43,107 bases of DNA from positions 1 through 43,107 of the forward strand of contig JAUNAJ010000019.1 in assembly GCA_030527645.1 (NCBI GenBank), written 5' to 3'. Position 1 is the stretch's first letter; every line of letters begins with the position of its first letter. This DNA comes from Lachnospiraceae bacterium. Lineage in GTDB: Bacteria > Bacillota > Clostridia > Lachnospirales > Lachnospiraceae. The position numbers and the translations under genes are program-made. This document shows positions 1 through 8,007 of this stretch, piece after piece. The notes below the pieces were generated by a model, which was not told the DNA's origin, searched no databases, and saw only the letters and a program-made list of their open reading frames with translations.

Positions 1-53
1 GGTACGCACGGTGCTGTGAGAGGACGGCGGTTAGTCACCGCCTCCTACTCGAT
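1..53 (+). mobile_element. Group II intron, 3' end (part of domain V and domain VI)
   Basis: Positions 18-24 (GAGAGGA) pair with 43-50 (TCCTACTC), leaving A47 unpaired. An inner stem, GGCGGT (26-31) with ACCGCC (37-42), closes a five-base loop. This is the domain VI hairpin of a bacterial group II intron with its bulged branch-point adenosine. The sequence just before it (GCACGGTGCTGTGAG) resembles the end of domain V and its linker. The intron should end about 6-7 bases after A47, in the usual AY dinucleotide, so near position 53. The reverse transcriptase/maturase would lie left of the window. The intron is in sense orientation and stops about 22 bases from the 3' end of the oppositely oriented MATE gene. 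Confidence 0.8.
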
Positions 54-75
54 TATCACAAAAACATTCAGTTTT

Positions 76-1416
76 TTACTTTTTCAGATACCCACCCTTT
101 ACTATTATCACCACCGCCAGCACAGCAGTTAGCAGGTCAGATACAGCCTGTGAAGCGAGAATTCCGGTAAAACCGAAGACGGCACTCAGGATTGTCAGTA
201 CAATGATATAGATCACACCCTGGCGGCCGAGAGACAGAGCCAGTGCACCGCCTGCATTTCCCACAGACTGGCAGACACAGGTGGAAACAAGCGTGACAGC
301 CATAAAAACCAGTCCCGCCTGCTGGAAGCGAAGCATCATAGCACCATTTCGAATAATCTCCGGATCATTCATAAAGAATCGGATGAGAGAAGGAGCAAAT
401 ATGCAGATCACTGCTGCCATGATCAGCGTAGCGGCAGCAAGAAAGCCGTAGGCGAACCGAAGAATATCGCTGAGTCGTTTTCTGTTTCCGGCACCGTAGT
501 TGTAGCCCACCAGAGGCTGACCTCCGAAAGCAAAGCCCACCGGAATCAGAACGGTGATCATATTTACCTTCATGGCAATGCCTAGAGCTGCAACCTTATC
601 AGTTCCATAGGGGAGAAGTGCCTTGTTTGTCATGAGCAGCATGAAGCTCTGCATCAGATTTGTGACAGAGGCGGGAATACCAATGGCAAGAATCTGTCGG
701 ATCTGAGCCGCCGATGGAAGCTTGCCGGACAGGCGGACATCACGAATGGAAACAGACAGATTCTTCCCATGCTTCACCATTGCATAGGTATAGTAGCAGT
801 CAGCAAGCAGATTTCCCAATACCGTTGCAATGGCAGCTCCTGCAGCACCCTGGTTCAATCCGAAAATAAAAATCGGATCCAGGATCATATTCGCAGCAGA
901 ACCAATAATAGAGCCGGCCATTGCCTGCTTTGCCAGTCCCTCTGTACGAAGAATATTGCTGGGAACAAAGCTGAGGATCACCGTAACAGCTCCCAGTGCA
1001 ATCCAGCTGTAGTAGCCGTTGGCATAGACAATTGTAGTAGAATCAGCCCCCAGTGCATGCAGGATCGGCTGACGGAAGAGAAGGAGTACGGCAGACACCA
1101 CCAGTCCGAACGCAATAGCGATCCAGTAGCAGAAGGCACTGATCTGCTTTGCTTCTTCGTAACGTCTCTCACCAAACAGCCGCGAGATCAGCGAGCTGCC
1201 ACCAAGGCCAAAGATATCTCCGAAGGCGATCAGCATCGTGAAGATTGGGGCCACCAGTGAGGTTCCCGCCACCAGCTCCGTCACACCGGTAAGTGCTATA
1301 AACCAGGTATCTACCATATTGTAAACCAGTGATACCATCATGCTGAGAACCACCGGCAGCGCCAGAGTCATATACGCCTTAGGTACAGGCGCCTTTTCGA
1401 ATAAGGTGTTTTCCAT
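76..1416 (-). CDS. MATE family multidrug/Na+ (or H+) antiporter
   Basis: This predicted 446-residue inner-membrane protein has about twelve hydrophobic helices in two similar halves. The N-terminal stretch ALPVVLSMMVSLVYNMVDTW is typical of MATE (NorM/MepA-type) exporters, which expel cationic drugs or metabolites against Na+ or H+. Length matches the family (440-470). I chose the start at 1416 because GGAGGG lies 6-7 bases upstream; longer in-frame forms would add 23 residues with no ribosome site. The gene is transcribed alone, convergent with the intron remnant and divergent from the ATPase at 1785. Its leader carries a promoter, an intrinsic terminator and a second hairpin, suggesting attenuation. 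Substrate is unknown. Confidence 0.9.
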   Translation of the reverse strand: MENTLFEKAPVPKAYMTLALPVVLSMMVSLVYNMVDTWFIALTGVTELVAGTSLVAPIFTMLIAFGDIFGLGGSSLISRLFGERRYEEAKQISAFCYWIAIAFGLVVSAVLLLFRQPILHALGADSTTIVYANGYYSWIALGAVTVILSFVPSNILRTEGLAKQAMAGSIIGSAANMILDPIFIFGLNQGAAGAAIATVLGNLLADCYYTYAMVKHGKNLSVSIRDVRLSGKLPSAAQIRQILAIGIPASVTNLMQSFMLLMTNKALLPYGTDKVAALGIAMKVNMITVLIPVGFAFGGQPLVGYNYGAGNRKRLSDILRFAYGFLAAATLIMAAVICIFAPSLIRFFMNDPEIIRNGAMMLRFQQAGLVFMAVTLVSTCVCQSVGNAGGALALSLGRQGVIYIIVLTILSAVFGFTGILASQAVSDLLTAVLAVVIIVKGGYLKK

Positions 1417-1472
1417 GTTTCCCTCCATGCAAAAGAATATTTTTCTGTGTTTACTTTTTCTGCATCGACCAG

Positions 1473-1499
1473 CAAGTAACAGCAAGTGCCTGTTACTTG
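1473..1499 (-). promoter_or_regulatory. Second leader hairpin upstream of MATE gene
   Basis: CAAGTAACAG (1473-1482) and CTGTTACTTG (1490-1499) form a perfect 10-bp stem with a 7-base loop. It lies between the leader terminator and the MATE ribosome site and is not followed by a T-run. It may be an alternative structure or an RNA-stability element; its role is inferred only from position. Confidence 0.45.
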
Positions 1500-1532
1500 T
1501 ATCTCGGCCCCTAAATCCGCAGTATTTCAGCG

Positions 1533-1570
1533 AAAAAAATCCACAACCTTCATAATAAAGGATTGTGGAT
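1533..1570 (-). terminator. Intrinsic terminator/attenuator in the MATE leader
   Basis: Read on the minus strand, an imperfect 12-bp hairpin (arms 1558-1570 and 1539-1550, one bulge) is followed at once by seven Ts (1539 to 1533). It lies only about 15 bases downstream of the predicted transcription start and about 120 bases upstream of the MATE start codon. No gene upstream on this strand needs terminating, so a conditional attenuator is the best reading. An 8-codon ORF (1553 to 1527, MKVVDFFR) overlaps the right arm but has no visible ribosome site. Confidence 0.6.
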
Positions 1571-1591
1571 GTCCCGACCGTGGACTTCCCA

Positions 1592-1621
1592 AAGATAACA
1601 GATTTGACGTGTCGGTGTCAA
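1592..1621 (-). promoter_or_regulatory. Promoter of MATE gene
   Basis: On the minus strand TTGACA (complement of 1616-1621) and TATCTT (complement of 1592-1597) are separated by 18 bases. This is a good sigma-A-type match, with transcription predicted to start near 1585. Confidence 0.6.
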
Positions 1622-1784
1622 TGGGGAATATTACTGCGAATGGACGGTAGATTACCCGCGCACAACAATAATGCAATATTCAGTAAGAACTAAGTGTAAA
1701 ATAATGTAAATAATCGATATAAAAGCATACTAATTTACATGAATATATGATACTATAGAGCTGATATTAACAGGAGGCAGTTTT

Positions 1785-3080
1785 ATGTATAGAAAAATCA
1801 TGAATTTTTTGAAGGAATGGAAAGACAGTACATATCGCAAGCCATTGATATTACAGGGGGCAAGACAGGTTGGAAAAACGTATACTATTCTGGAGTTCGG
1901 ACGTACCCACTATGAAAATGTGGCGTACTTCAACTTTGAAACTAATCCCAAATTAAATCTTACCTTCGAAGAAAATATCAGCCCTGATTACCTGATTCCG
2001 ATTTTATCTCACATAGCCGGACAAACGATCGTCAGAGAGAAAACTCTCATTGTCTTCGATGAAGTACAGTTATGTGAGAGGGCCTTGACCAGTCTGAAAT
2101 ACTTCTGTGAGGAGGCACCGGAATACCACATTATTGTTGCAGGCAGTCTGCTTGGAGTTGCTGTCAACAGAGCCAGATTCTCATTTCCTGTAGGTAAGGT
2201 GGATATAAAAACCCTCTATCCAATGGATATAGAGGAATTTATGATTGCATGCGGAGAAACGGATCTTGTGGAGCAGATCAAACAATGCTTTCATACAGAT
2301 ACTCCACTTCCGGCAGCCTTGCACGATGCAGCCATGAAGCTTTATCGTCAGTATCTGATTGTAGGAGGAATGCCTGAGTGTGTGCTGCAGTATGTCAGCA
2401 CAAAAGATTATATTCTTATTCGTCATACACAGGATACGATACTTGCAAGCTATCTTAACGATATGAGTAAGTATCATAACCTCAACGAAATAAAGAAAAC
2501 AAGATTGGTCTATGACAATGTCACAGTACAGCTGTCAAAGAAAAAAACTCGTTTTCAGTATAAACTGATAAAGAAAGGGGGTAGAGCTTCCGAATTCGAG
2601 AATGCGATCGAATGGCTGAATTTGTCCGGAATCGTATCGCAGGTTTACAGGATCGAGCAGATAAAAAAACCGATGGAAAATTATCGCGATATTGATTCTT
2701 TTAAAATCTATGTATCAGATATGGGGCTGCTCTGTGCAAAAAAAGATCTGGATGCAAATGATATTTTATATATGGTGGATGAATTGAATGACTTCAAGGG
2801 CGGCATGACAGAAAACTACGTCAACATACAATTATCCATTAATGGGTATCGAACGTATTACTGGGAATCTGAACGTGGTGCCGAGATCGATTTTATCATT
2901 CAGCGTGAAGGACAATTGATTCCTGTTGAGGTCAAGTCAGCGGATAACACCAGAGCAAAAAGCTTGAATCTGTATATAAAGAGCTATCAACCTGCTTATG
3001 CGATCAAGCTGTCCGCAAAAAACTTTGGATTCGAGGACGGAAAAAAGACAGTTCCGCTGTATGCTGCCTTCTGCATCTGA
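1785..3080 (+). CDS. AAA-family ATPase with C-terminal DUF4143/PD-(D/E)XK-like domain
   Basis: This 431-residue cytosolic protein has a Walker A motif GARQVGKT at about residues 25-32 and a Walker B-like IVFDEVQ near 88. The C-terminal part (about 360-385) has E-x-D-F-I followed by PVEVKSA, resembling a PD-(D/E)XK nuclease core. This is the common bacterial ATPase/DUF4143 family, often scattered in mobile or accessory DNA; its function is unproven, possibly defence- or stress-related. AGGAGG lies 8 bases before the start. It stands alone between the MATE gene and the metallophosphoesterase, and its AT-rich codons differ somewhat from the scpA region. It may be an accessory insertion. Confidence 0.85.
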   Translation: MYRKIMNFLKEWKDSTYRKPLILQGARQVGKTYTILEFGRTHYENVAYFNFETNPKLNLTFEENISPDYLIPILSHIAGQTIVREKTLIVFDEVQLCERALTSLKYFCEEAPEYHIIVAGSLLGVAVNRARFSFPVGKVDIKTLYPMDIEEFMIACGETDLVEQIKQCFHTDTPLPAALHDAAMKLYRQYLIVGGMPECVLQYVSTKDYILIRHTQDTILASYLNDMSKYHNLNEIKKTRLVYDNVTVQLSKKKTRFQYKLIKKGGRASEFENAIEWLNLSGIVSQVYRIEQIKKPMENYRDIDSFKIYVSDMGLLCAKKDLDANDILYMVDELNDFKGGMTENYVNIQLSINGYRTYYWESERGAEIDFIIQREGQLIPVEVKSADNTRAKSLNLYIKSYQPAYAIKLSAKNFGFEDGKKTVPLYAAFCI

Positions 3081-3135
3081 TCAATGTTGAAATGAACGTG
3101 TTGAAATAAACCTTTCCCGGTCCGATTCTCACCTC

Positions 3136-3164
3136 TTGTCAGCGCAATGAAAGTATTGTAAAAT
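3136..3164 (+). promoter_or_regulatory. Promoter of the metallophosphoesterase-scpA unit
   Basis: TTGTCA (3136-3141) and TAAAAT (3159-3164) are 17 bases apart. Transcription would start near 3171, only about three bases before the first ATG at 3174, which has no Shine-Dalgarno sequence. The message would therefore be nearly leaderless. Confidence 0.55.
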
Positions 3165-3173
3165 ATTTCAGTT

Positions 3174-4061
3174 ATGAAGAAGATGAAAACAGTTACATAC
3201 AAACTGAATTTGATTCGACCGGATCTTGCCTCCGGCAGCCTGCGTCTTGCGTTCCTGACCGATCTTCACAACTCGGAAAACGGACCGGATAATGAAGACC
3301 TTCTGAACGCGATCAGAGAAGCCGGTGTGGATCTGATCCTCTGCGGAGGAGATATGCTGGTAGGAGATGTAGAAACTCCGATCACGATTGCGAAAGATCT
3401 GGTGCTGAAGCTGGCAGCGGACTATCCGATTTACCATGCGTTGGGTAACCATGAACATCGGCTGAAGCTTTATCCTCACCAGTACGGACCGAAATATGAA
3501 GAGTACAAGGAGTCTCTGGAGCAGGCAGGTGTGATCTTTCTTGACAATGAACAGGAGCTGATCACAGTACGAGGCATCCCGCTGATGATCTCCGGATACA
3601 GTCTTCCGAAGCAAGCCTATACGCGGGTATCAAGAGCTTCCCTTGATGCAAGTCGGATCAACCAGGAACTGGGAGCAGCCGATCGCAAGGTGTTGAATAT
3701 TCTCCTGGCACATACGCCGGAATATATGCCTGCGTACACCAACTGGGGGGCAGATCTGACCCTTTGCGGGCACTTCCACGGCGGGATCATCCGGCTTGGA
3801 GAACACACAGGTCTGATCACGCCCAACGTGAAGCTTTTCAATGGAAAATGCCATGGACAGTACGATTTTCATTCGAGAATCACCTCCGGTATTACAGAAG
3901 AATATGATTCCCATATCATCGTCAGTGCCGGCCTGGGAGAGCATACTTTGCCTTTGCGTTTTCACAATCCGAGAGAGCTTGTGATTGTGGAAATCGAGAT
4001 TTCTAAGGGGGAAAAGGAGAATAAAATTCATGGCCATTCCGGTAAAGCTTCCGGTGTTTGA
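3174..4061 (+). CDS. Metallophosphoesterase (calcineurin-like, YkuE/YaeI type)
   Basis: The 295-residue protein shows the five metal-binding blocks of calcineurin-like phosphoesterases in order: D-x-H at 30-32, GGD at 58-60, GNHEH at 91-95, a His in LLAHTP near 180, and GHFHGG near 197-202. These residues bind two metal ions that hydrolyse phosphomono- or diesters. No transmembrane segment or signal peptide is evident, so it is probably cytosolic or peripheral. Its last 32 bases overlap scpA, implying co-transcription and translational coupling. No ribosome site is seen before ATG 3174; an internal ATG at 3183 is an alternative start. The physiological substrate is unknown. Confidence 0.85.
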   Translation: MKKMKTVTYKLNLIRPDLASGSLRLAFLTDLHNSENGPDNEDLLNAIREAGVDLILCGGDMLVGDVETPITIAKDLVLKLAADYPIYHALGNHEHRLKLYPHQYGPKYEEYKESLEQAGVIFLDNEQELITVRGIPLMISGYSLPKQAYTRVSRASLDASRINQELGAADRKVLNILLAHTPEYMPAYTNWGADLTLCGHFHGGIIRLGEHTGLITPNVKLFNGKCHGQYDFHSRITSGITEEYDSHIIVSAGLGEHTLPLRFHNPRELVIVEIEISKGEKENKIHGHSGKASGV

Positions 4062-4824
4062 AGGTCCCCTGGACCTGCTGATGCATCTGATCGAAAAAAA
4101 CAAAATTGATATTTACGATATTCCCATCGTCACGGTCACAGACCAGTACCTGGAATACATTCAGCAGATGGATCGGGAGGATATGAACGTCACAAGCGAA
4201 TTCATGGTCATGGCGGCTACCCTCATCGATATCAAATGCCGTATGCTCCTTCCGAAAGAGGTCAATGAGGATGGCGAAGAGCAGGATCCGAGAGAGGAAC
4301 TGGTCAAACAGCTGCTGGAATATAAGAAATACAAATACATGTCTTCAGAGCTCCGCACGATGATGAATAATGCAGGAGACATGGTTGTAAGGAAAAAAAT
4401 GCTGCCTGACGAGGTGAAAAACTATGCACCTCCGGTGGATCTGGAAGAACTGCTGGGAGATCTGAACATCGACAAGCTTCATAAGATCTTCCAGTCCGTG
4501 CTGAAGCGTCAGGAGAATAAGATCGATCCCATCCGAAGCAAGTTCGGACGGATTGAAAAAGAAGATGTATCCCTTCCGGAGAGGCTGACCTATGTAGAAC
4601 GGTTTGCCATTCGGGAACGGCATTTTTCCTTCCGAAAGCTGCTGGAGGAGCAGGGTGGCAAGATCCAGGTGGTAGTAACCTTCCTCGCCGTACTGCAGCT
4701 GATCAAATCCGGAAAGATCCAGATCTCTCAGGACGAGCTGTTCGGAGATATCATTATTGATTCCCTGGAAGAAGAGGGTACTGAAATCGAGGAATACAGC
4801 GAGGATGATGAATCATTCAATTGA
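4030..4824 (+). CDS. scpA: Segregation and condensation protein A (kleisin of SMC-ScpAB)
   Basis: This is the 264-residue kleisin subunit that bridges SMC heads and binds ScpB during chromosome condensation and segregation. The N-terminal FEGPLDLLMHLIEKNKIDIY block is diagnostic of ScpA, and the C-terminal winged-helix portion (VVVTFLAVLQLIKSGKIQ) is also present. I chose the start at 4030 because AAGGAG lies 9-10 bases upstream and the family begins just before this block; a longer form would add 15 atypical residues. The start lies inside the metallophosphoesterase gene, an unusual coupling. scpB follows after 147 bases. Acidic residues are concentrated at the extreme C-terminus. Confidence 0.95.
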   Translation: MAIPVKLPVFEGPLDLLMHLIEKNKIDIYDIPIVTVTDQYLEYIQQMDREDMNVTSEFMVMAATLIDIKCRMLLPKEVNEDGEEQDPREELVKQLLEYKKYKYMSSELRTMMNNAGDMVVRKKMLPDEVKNYAPPVDLEELLGDLNIDKLHKIFQSVLKRQENKIDPIRSKFGRIEKEDVSLPERLTYVERFAIRERHFSFRKLLEEQGGKIQVVVTFLAVLQLIKSGKIQISQDELFGDIIIDSLEEEGTEIEEYSEDDESFN

Positions 4825-4971
4825 ATCACATTGACTGGCCATTCTCCCTCCGGTATTTACGCAGGTAATTTCGATGATTCCGGAAAAGGGTGCTCTGCGA
4901 TACATATGCAAATCAGTGATGAAAAAAATTGCTCTGCTGGTTACATGTAAGTCAAGGATTAAAGGAACATT

Positions 4972-5544
4972 ATGAGTATAAAAAGTGAAACAACCGATAA
5001 TGTAAAAGCCGCTTTGGAGGCCGTACTTTTCGCCATGGGCGATTCCGTGGAGCTTGGAAAGCTTGCCCAGGCAGTTGGCTGCTCTGAGAAGGTGACAAAA
5101 GAGGTGCTGGATGAGCTGAAGGAGGAATGTGACCGGGAAGACAGGGGCATCCGTCTGCTGGAGCTGGAAGGTTCCTATCAGTTCTGCACCAAGAAGGAGT
5201 ATTTCGACTGTCTGATCACCATTGCAAAGACAACCAAGAAGCCGGTGCTGACCGATGTAGTGCTGGAGACTCTGGCTATTATAGCCTACCGTCAGCCAAT
5301 CACCAAGGGCGAGATCGAGACCATACGTGGAGTGAAAAGTGATCATGCGGTAAACAAGCTCATTGAATATGATCTGGTGCAGGAGCTGGGACGCCTGGAT
5401 GCTCCGGGACGACCGATCCTTCTGGGAACCACAGAAACCTTTCTTCGCAACTTCGGACTCGATTCCATGGAAGAGCTTCCTGAACTGAATCCCGTACTGC
5501 TGGAGGATTTCAAGGCCGAAGCAGAGGCAGAGATTCCGGTCTGA
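4972..5544 (+). CDS. scpB: Segregation and condensation protein B
   Basis: This 190-residue protein contains two winged-helix domains. It has the typical ALEAVLFAMGD start and the conserved stretch ETLAIIAYRQPITKGEIE (about residues 101-118), followed by GRLDAPGRP. ScpB dimers bind ScpA and complete the bacterial condensin. AAAGGA lies 5-6 bases before the ATG. The 147-base spacer from scpA is longer than usual and holds no ORF or obvious promoter. The C-terminal tail is acidic. A terminator sits about 115 bases after the stop, ending the mpe-scpA-scpB unit. Confidence 0.95.
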   Translation: MSIKSETTDNVKAALEAVLFAMGDSVELGKLAQAVGCSEKVTKEVLDELKEECDREDRGIRLLELEGSYQFCTKKEYFDCLITIAKTTKKPVLTDVVLETLAIIAYRQPITKGEIETIRGVKSDHAVNKLIEYDLVQELGRLDAPGRPILLGTTETFLRNFGLDSMEELPELNPVLLEDFKAEAEAEIPV

Positions 5545-5660
5545 GTGAGATTTATCCGGAATCATCGATGGGGTCAATTGCTCCTTTTCCGAGAACCGGG
5601 ATCTGTTCTATATGTAGATTTGAAATATAAGAAGGAATATTTTTAGCATATGACAATATA

Positions 5661-5700
5661 AAGCAGGAACCTTCGGTAGTATCAGAAGGCTCCTGCTTTT
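5661..5700 (+). terminator. Intrinsic terminator after scpB
   Basis: A 14-bp stem (5661-5674 with 5685-5698, one A-C mismatch) with a 10-base loop ends in TTTT. The T-run is short, so termination may be incomplete. Confidence 0.7.
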
Positions 5701-5907
5701 GTGAAGTCTCAAAAAAAATCACGAGAATATATCGGTCTTTTTTCAAAGCTGTCAGTCAACAGCAAAAATGGTACATAGATCAGCCACCAAGAAATTCATA
5801 TATATCAGCATCCCAGGAAATGCCGCTGCTCAATCCCCATTTTTTGACTTTTCCAACACAAGATACTTGTGATATAACAAATCTGAAGTAGAAAACACCT
5901 GTAATTA

Positions 5908-5916
5908 TGCTATAAT
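5908..5916 (+). promoter_or_regulatory. Extended -10 promoter of ABC-2 transporter operon
   Basis: TGCTATAAT is a perfect -10 hexamer with the extended TGn motif. No good -35 is seen, as expected for an extended -10 promoter. The start would be near 5923. Confidence 0.55.
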
Positions 5917-5932
5917 GGAATATGTAAACGAG

Positions 5933-5960
5933 GAGCTGTGTTTTTATGTAAACACAGCTC
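5933..5960 (+). promoter_or_regulatory. Stem-loop at the 5' end of the ABC transporter mRNA
   Basis: GAGCTGTGTTT (5933-5943) pairs perfectly with AAACACAGCTC (5950-5960) around a 6-base loop. There is no T-run, so it is not a terminator. Being about ten bases from the predicted mRNA start, it may protect the transcript or bind a regulator. Confidence 0.5.
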
Positions 5961-6008
5961 TGAATCTGATTAGAACCATTTGAATTGCTGAATATACGGA
6001 TAGTAATT

Positions 6009-6866
6009 ATGATAGAACTCAAGAATCTGACAAAAAAATTCGACAATTTCACAGCAGTGGATCACTTGAACCTCACCATCGAGACCGGTGAATTCTTCGG
6101 ACTTCTGGGACCAAACGGTGCAGGGAAGACCACTACCATCAGTATGTTATCTACAGTGCTCCTTCCCACAGAAGGAGAGATATTAATCGATGGAAATGCA
6201 CTCTCACGAAAAGCATCTGCCCAGAAGCGGAAGCTCAGTGTGGTAACACAGGAATACTCCATGCGTCAGGACATGACAGTGGAGGAGGTCATGGAGTACC
6301 AGGGACGGTTGTACTTCATGCCCAGGAAGGAGATCCGTCAGAAAACAGAAGAACTGTTGGAATTCGCAGGTCTTCTGCAGTTCAGAAAACGTACCGTGCG
6401 TTACCTGTCCGGAGGAATGAAGAGAAAGCTGATGATCTGTCGTTCCCTGATGATCGAGCCGGAGATCCTGCTTCTGGATGAGCCAACGGCAGGAATGGAT
6501 GCCCTGGCAAGGCGTCAGATGTGGAATCTTCTCAGGAAGCTGAACAACGAAAATCTCACCATCATCCTGACCACGCACTTTATTGATGAGGCTCAGGCAC
6601 TCTGTGATCGTGTAGCTCTGATCAGCGACGGAAAACTAGATGTGATCGACACACCAAAGAATCTGATTCAGAAGCTTGGTGCATTTGCAGTCGATAAAAC
6701 CTCCGAAGAGACGCTTCAGACACGATACTTCCATACAAAAGAAGAAGCGATTCAGGTTTTGTCTGAGGAAGAGGGAGATCTTGCCCTTCGGAATACCACT
6801 CTTGAGGATGTGTTTATTGATCGGGTGGGCAGGAGTCTGGATGCTCCCAAAATGCGGAGAAAATAA
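6009..6866 (+). CDS. ABC transporter ATP-binding protein (ABC-2 exporter type)
   Basis: This 285-residue cytosolic ATPase powers export with the permease at 7051. Visible motifs are Walker A GPNGAGKTTT (about 34-43), Q-loop VTQEY, signature LSGGMKRK (about 132-139), Walker B LLLDEPTAGMD (about 153-163) and H-loop TTHF. It resembles DrrA/CcmA-type subunits used for drug or lipid-linked substrate efflux. I took ATG 6009 as the start since the family begins with ELKNLTKKF just after it; the longer reading starts at a TTG with no ribosome site. The site before 6009 is itself weak. The partner gene begins 184 bases after the stop. Confidence 0.9.
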   Translation: MIELKNLTKKFDNFTAVDHLNLTIETGEFFGLLGPNGAGKTTTISMLSTVLLPTEGEILIDGNALSRKASAQKRKLSVVTQEYSMRQDMTVEEVMEYQGRLYFMPRKEIRQKTEELLEFAGLLQFRKRTVRYLSGGMKRKLMICRSLMIEPEILLLDEPTAGMDALARRQMWNLLRKLNNENLTIILTTHFIDEAQALCDRVALISDGKLDVIDTPKNLIQKLGAFAVDKTSEETLQTRYFHTKEEAIQVLSEEEGDLALRNTTLEDVFIDRVGRSLDAPKMRRK

Positions 6867-6935
6867 GGATTCTGCAAATTATGATTCTATTCGAAGCATG
6901 AGGAGATTTTCCGGCTGAGAGTGTTAACACATGAT

Positions 6936-7009
6936 GAAGCATAATCATATACAGGTATAGGAAAGATAAATGCGAAGAAGCATAATCATAAACAAATATA
7001 GAAAAGATA
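6936..7009 (+). repeat. Imperfect tandem repeat, two copies of about 33 bases, 41-base period
   Basis: GAAGCATAATCATA followed by an AAAGATA end occurs at 6936-6968 and again at 6977-7009. It lies in the spacer between the ABC ATPase and permease genes and looks like a local duplication. No function can be assigned. Confidence 0.6.
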
Positions 7010-7050
7010 ATTACTGGGAATAAAAGAAAGGCAAAGCGGCGGGTAACTGT

Positions 7051-7782
7051 ATGGGAATAGTCACTGTTTTATGGGAAAAATGGACAGAATTTAAAAGAGA
7101 TTTTTATAAGATCACCCTGGCAGCCATGATCTCGCCGGTGATGTATCTGATCATATTCGGAATGGGAATCAAGGTTACCTCGAACGGGGAGCCGTATCTC
7201 AATTTCCTGATTCCGGGTATTGTCTCCATGGCCACCATGTCCGGAAGCTTTGGAGCCGTTGCACAGAATATGTCCGTGCAGAGGCTGTATGAGAAAGCCC
7301 TGGATCAGGTAATGATCTCTCCGACGCCTTTGTGGCAGTTCATTCTGGGACAGATCATTGGAGGAAGTCTCCGCGGCATGTATGCAGGCTGCATCATCCT
7401 CGTTCTTACAGCTCCGATCAAAACAGGTCTGATCTGGAACGGATGGACCTTCCTGATCATGTTTATGAACGGAATTGTATTTTCCACCATCGCATTGACT
7501 CTGTCATTTTTGGCAAAGAGCTACAACGACGCACCCAAGTACAATGCCTACATCATTGTACCGATGTCCTTTCTGTGCAATACATTTTTCTCCACAGAAA
7601 ATATGCCCTCCGGTTTCCGACAGATCGTATCTTTCCTGCCTCTGTCCCAGACCAGTGAGATGGTGCGCTCTATATCAGCGGGAGGAAGTCCTACCGTTTT
7701 CGGAATGGCTGTACTCGTTGCGTATATGGTGATTTTCGGAAGTATCTCCTTCGCATTTATCTATAAGAAAAAAAATTTGTAG
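7051..7782 (+). CDS. ABC-2 type transporter permease
   Basis: This 243-residue membrane protein has about six hydrophobic segments. It opens with a short cytoplasmic segment rich in W, K and D, then MISPVMYLIIFGMGI, and ends with IFGSISFAFIYKKK. This is the ABC-2 fold (DrrB/NodJ-like). The GxxxS-rich middle and the conserved FLPLSQTSEMVRS stretch match the family. It pairs with the ATPase at 6009 to form an exporter of unknown substrate. The ribosome site is weak (GCGGG about 8 bases upstream). The spacer from the ATPase is unusually long and contains a small tandem repeat. Confidence 0.88.
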   Translation: MGIVTVLWEKWTEFKRDFYKITLAAMISPVMYLIIFGMGIKVTSNGEPYLNFLIPGIVSMATMSGSFGAVAQNMSVQRLYEKALDQVMISPTPLWQFILGQIIGGSLRGMYAGCIILVLTAPIKTGLIWNGWTFLIMFMNGIVFSTIALTLSFLAKSYNDAPKYNAYIIVPMSFLCNTFFSTENMPSGFRQIVSFLPLSQTSEMVRSISAGGSPTVFGMAVLVAYMVIFGSISFAFIYKKKNL

Positions 7783-8007
7783 ATATGCATGGGGAAGCAT
7801 TTTTTACTCCTTGTCAGCAGACTGATCAGCATGGGCAGCTGGTAAGTAAAAATATAGCTGACAGAAGCACCCTCGTTCTCTACGCTTGCGTCTTTGCGCT
7901 TTCGAGGTGTGGGATTGCTTATCTGTGTTAAATTTGCAGAATTCTAATCAAAAATAATAGTTGCTCAGACTTTATATGTGTGTCATAATAGACAACTGGT
8001 TAAAAAG

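Larger units (their letters stand above)
5545..6008 (+). other. Intergenic region: terminator, then promoter and leader of ABC operon
   Basis: This gap of about 460 bases holds the scpB terminator (5661-5700), an extended -10 promoter (5908-5916) and a leader hairpin (5933-5960). I see no coding sequence in 5701-5900. Confidence 0.6.

Noticed and set aside
4813-5577. A 254-codon minus-strand frame opposite scpB
   Set aside because: scpB is recognised on the plus strand with its own ribosome site; the minus frame is an antisense artefact.
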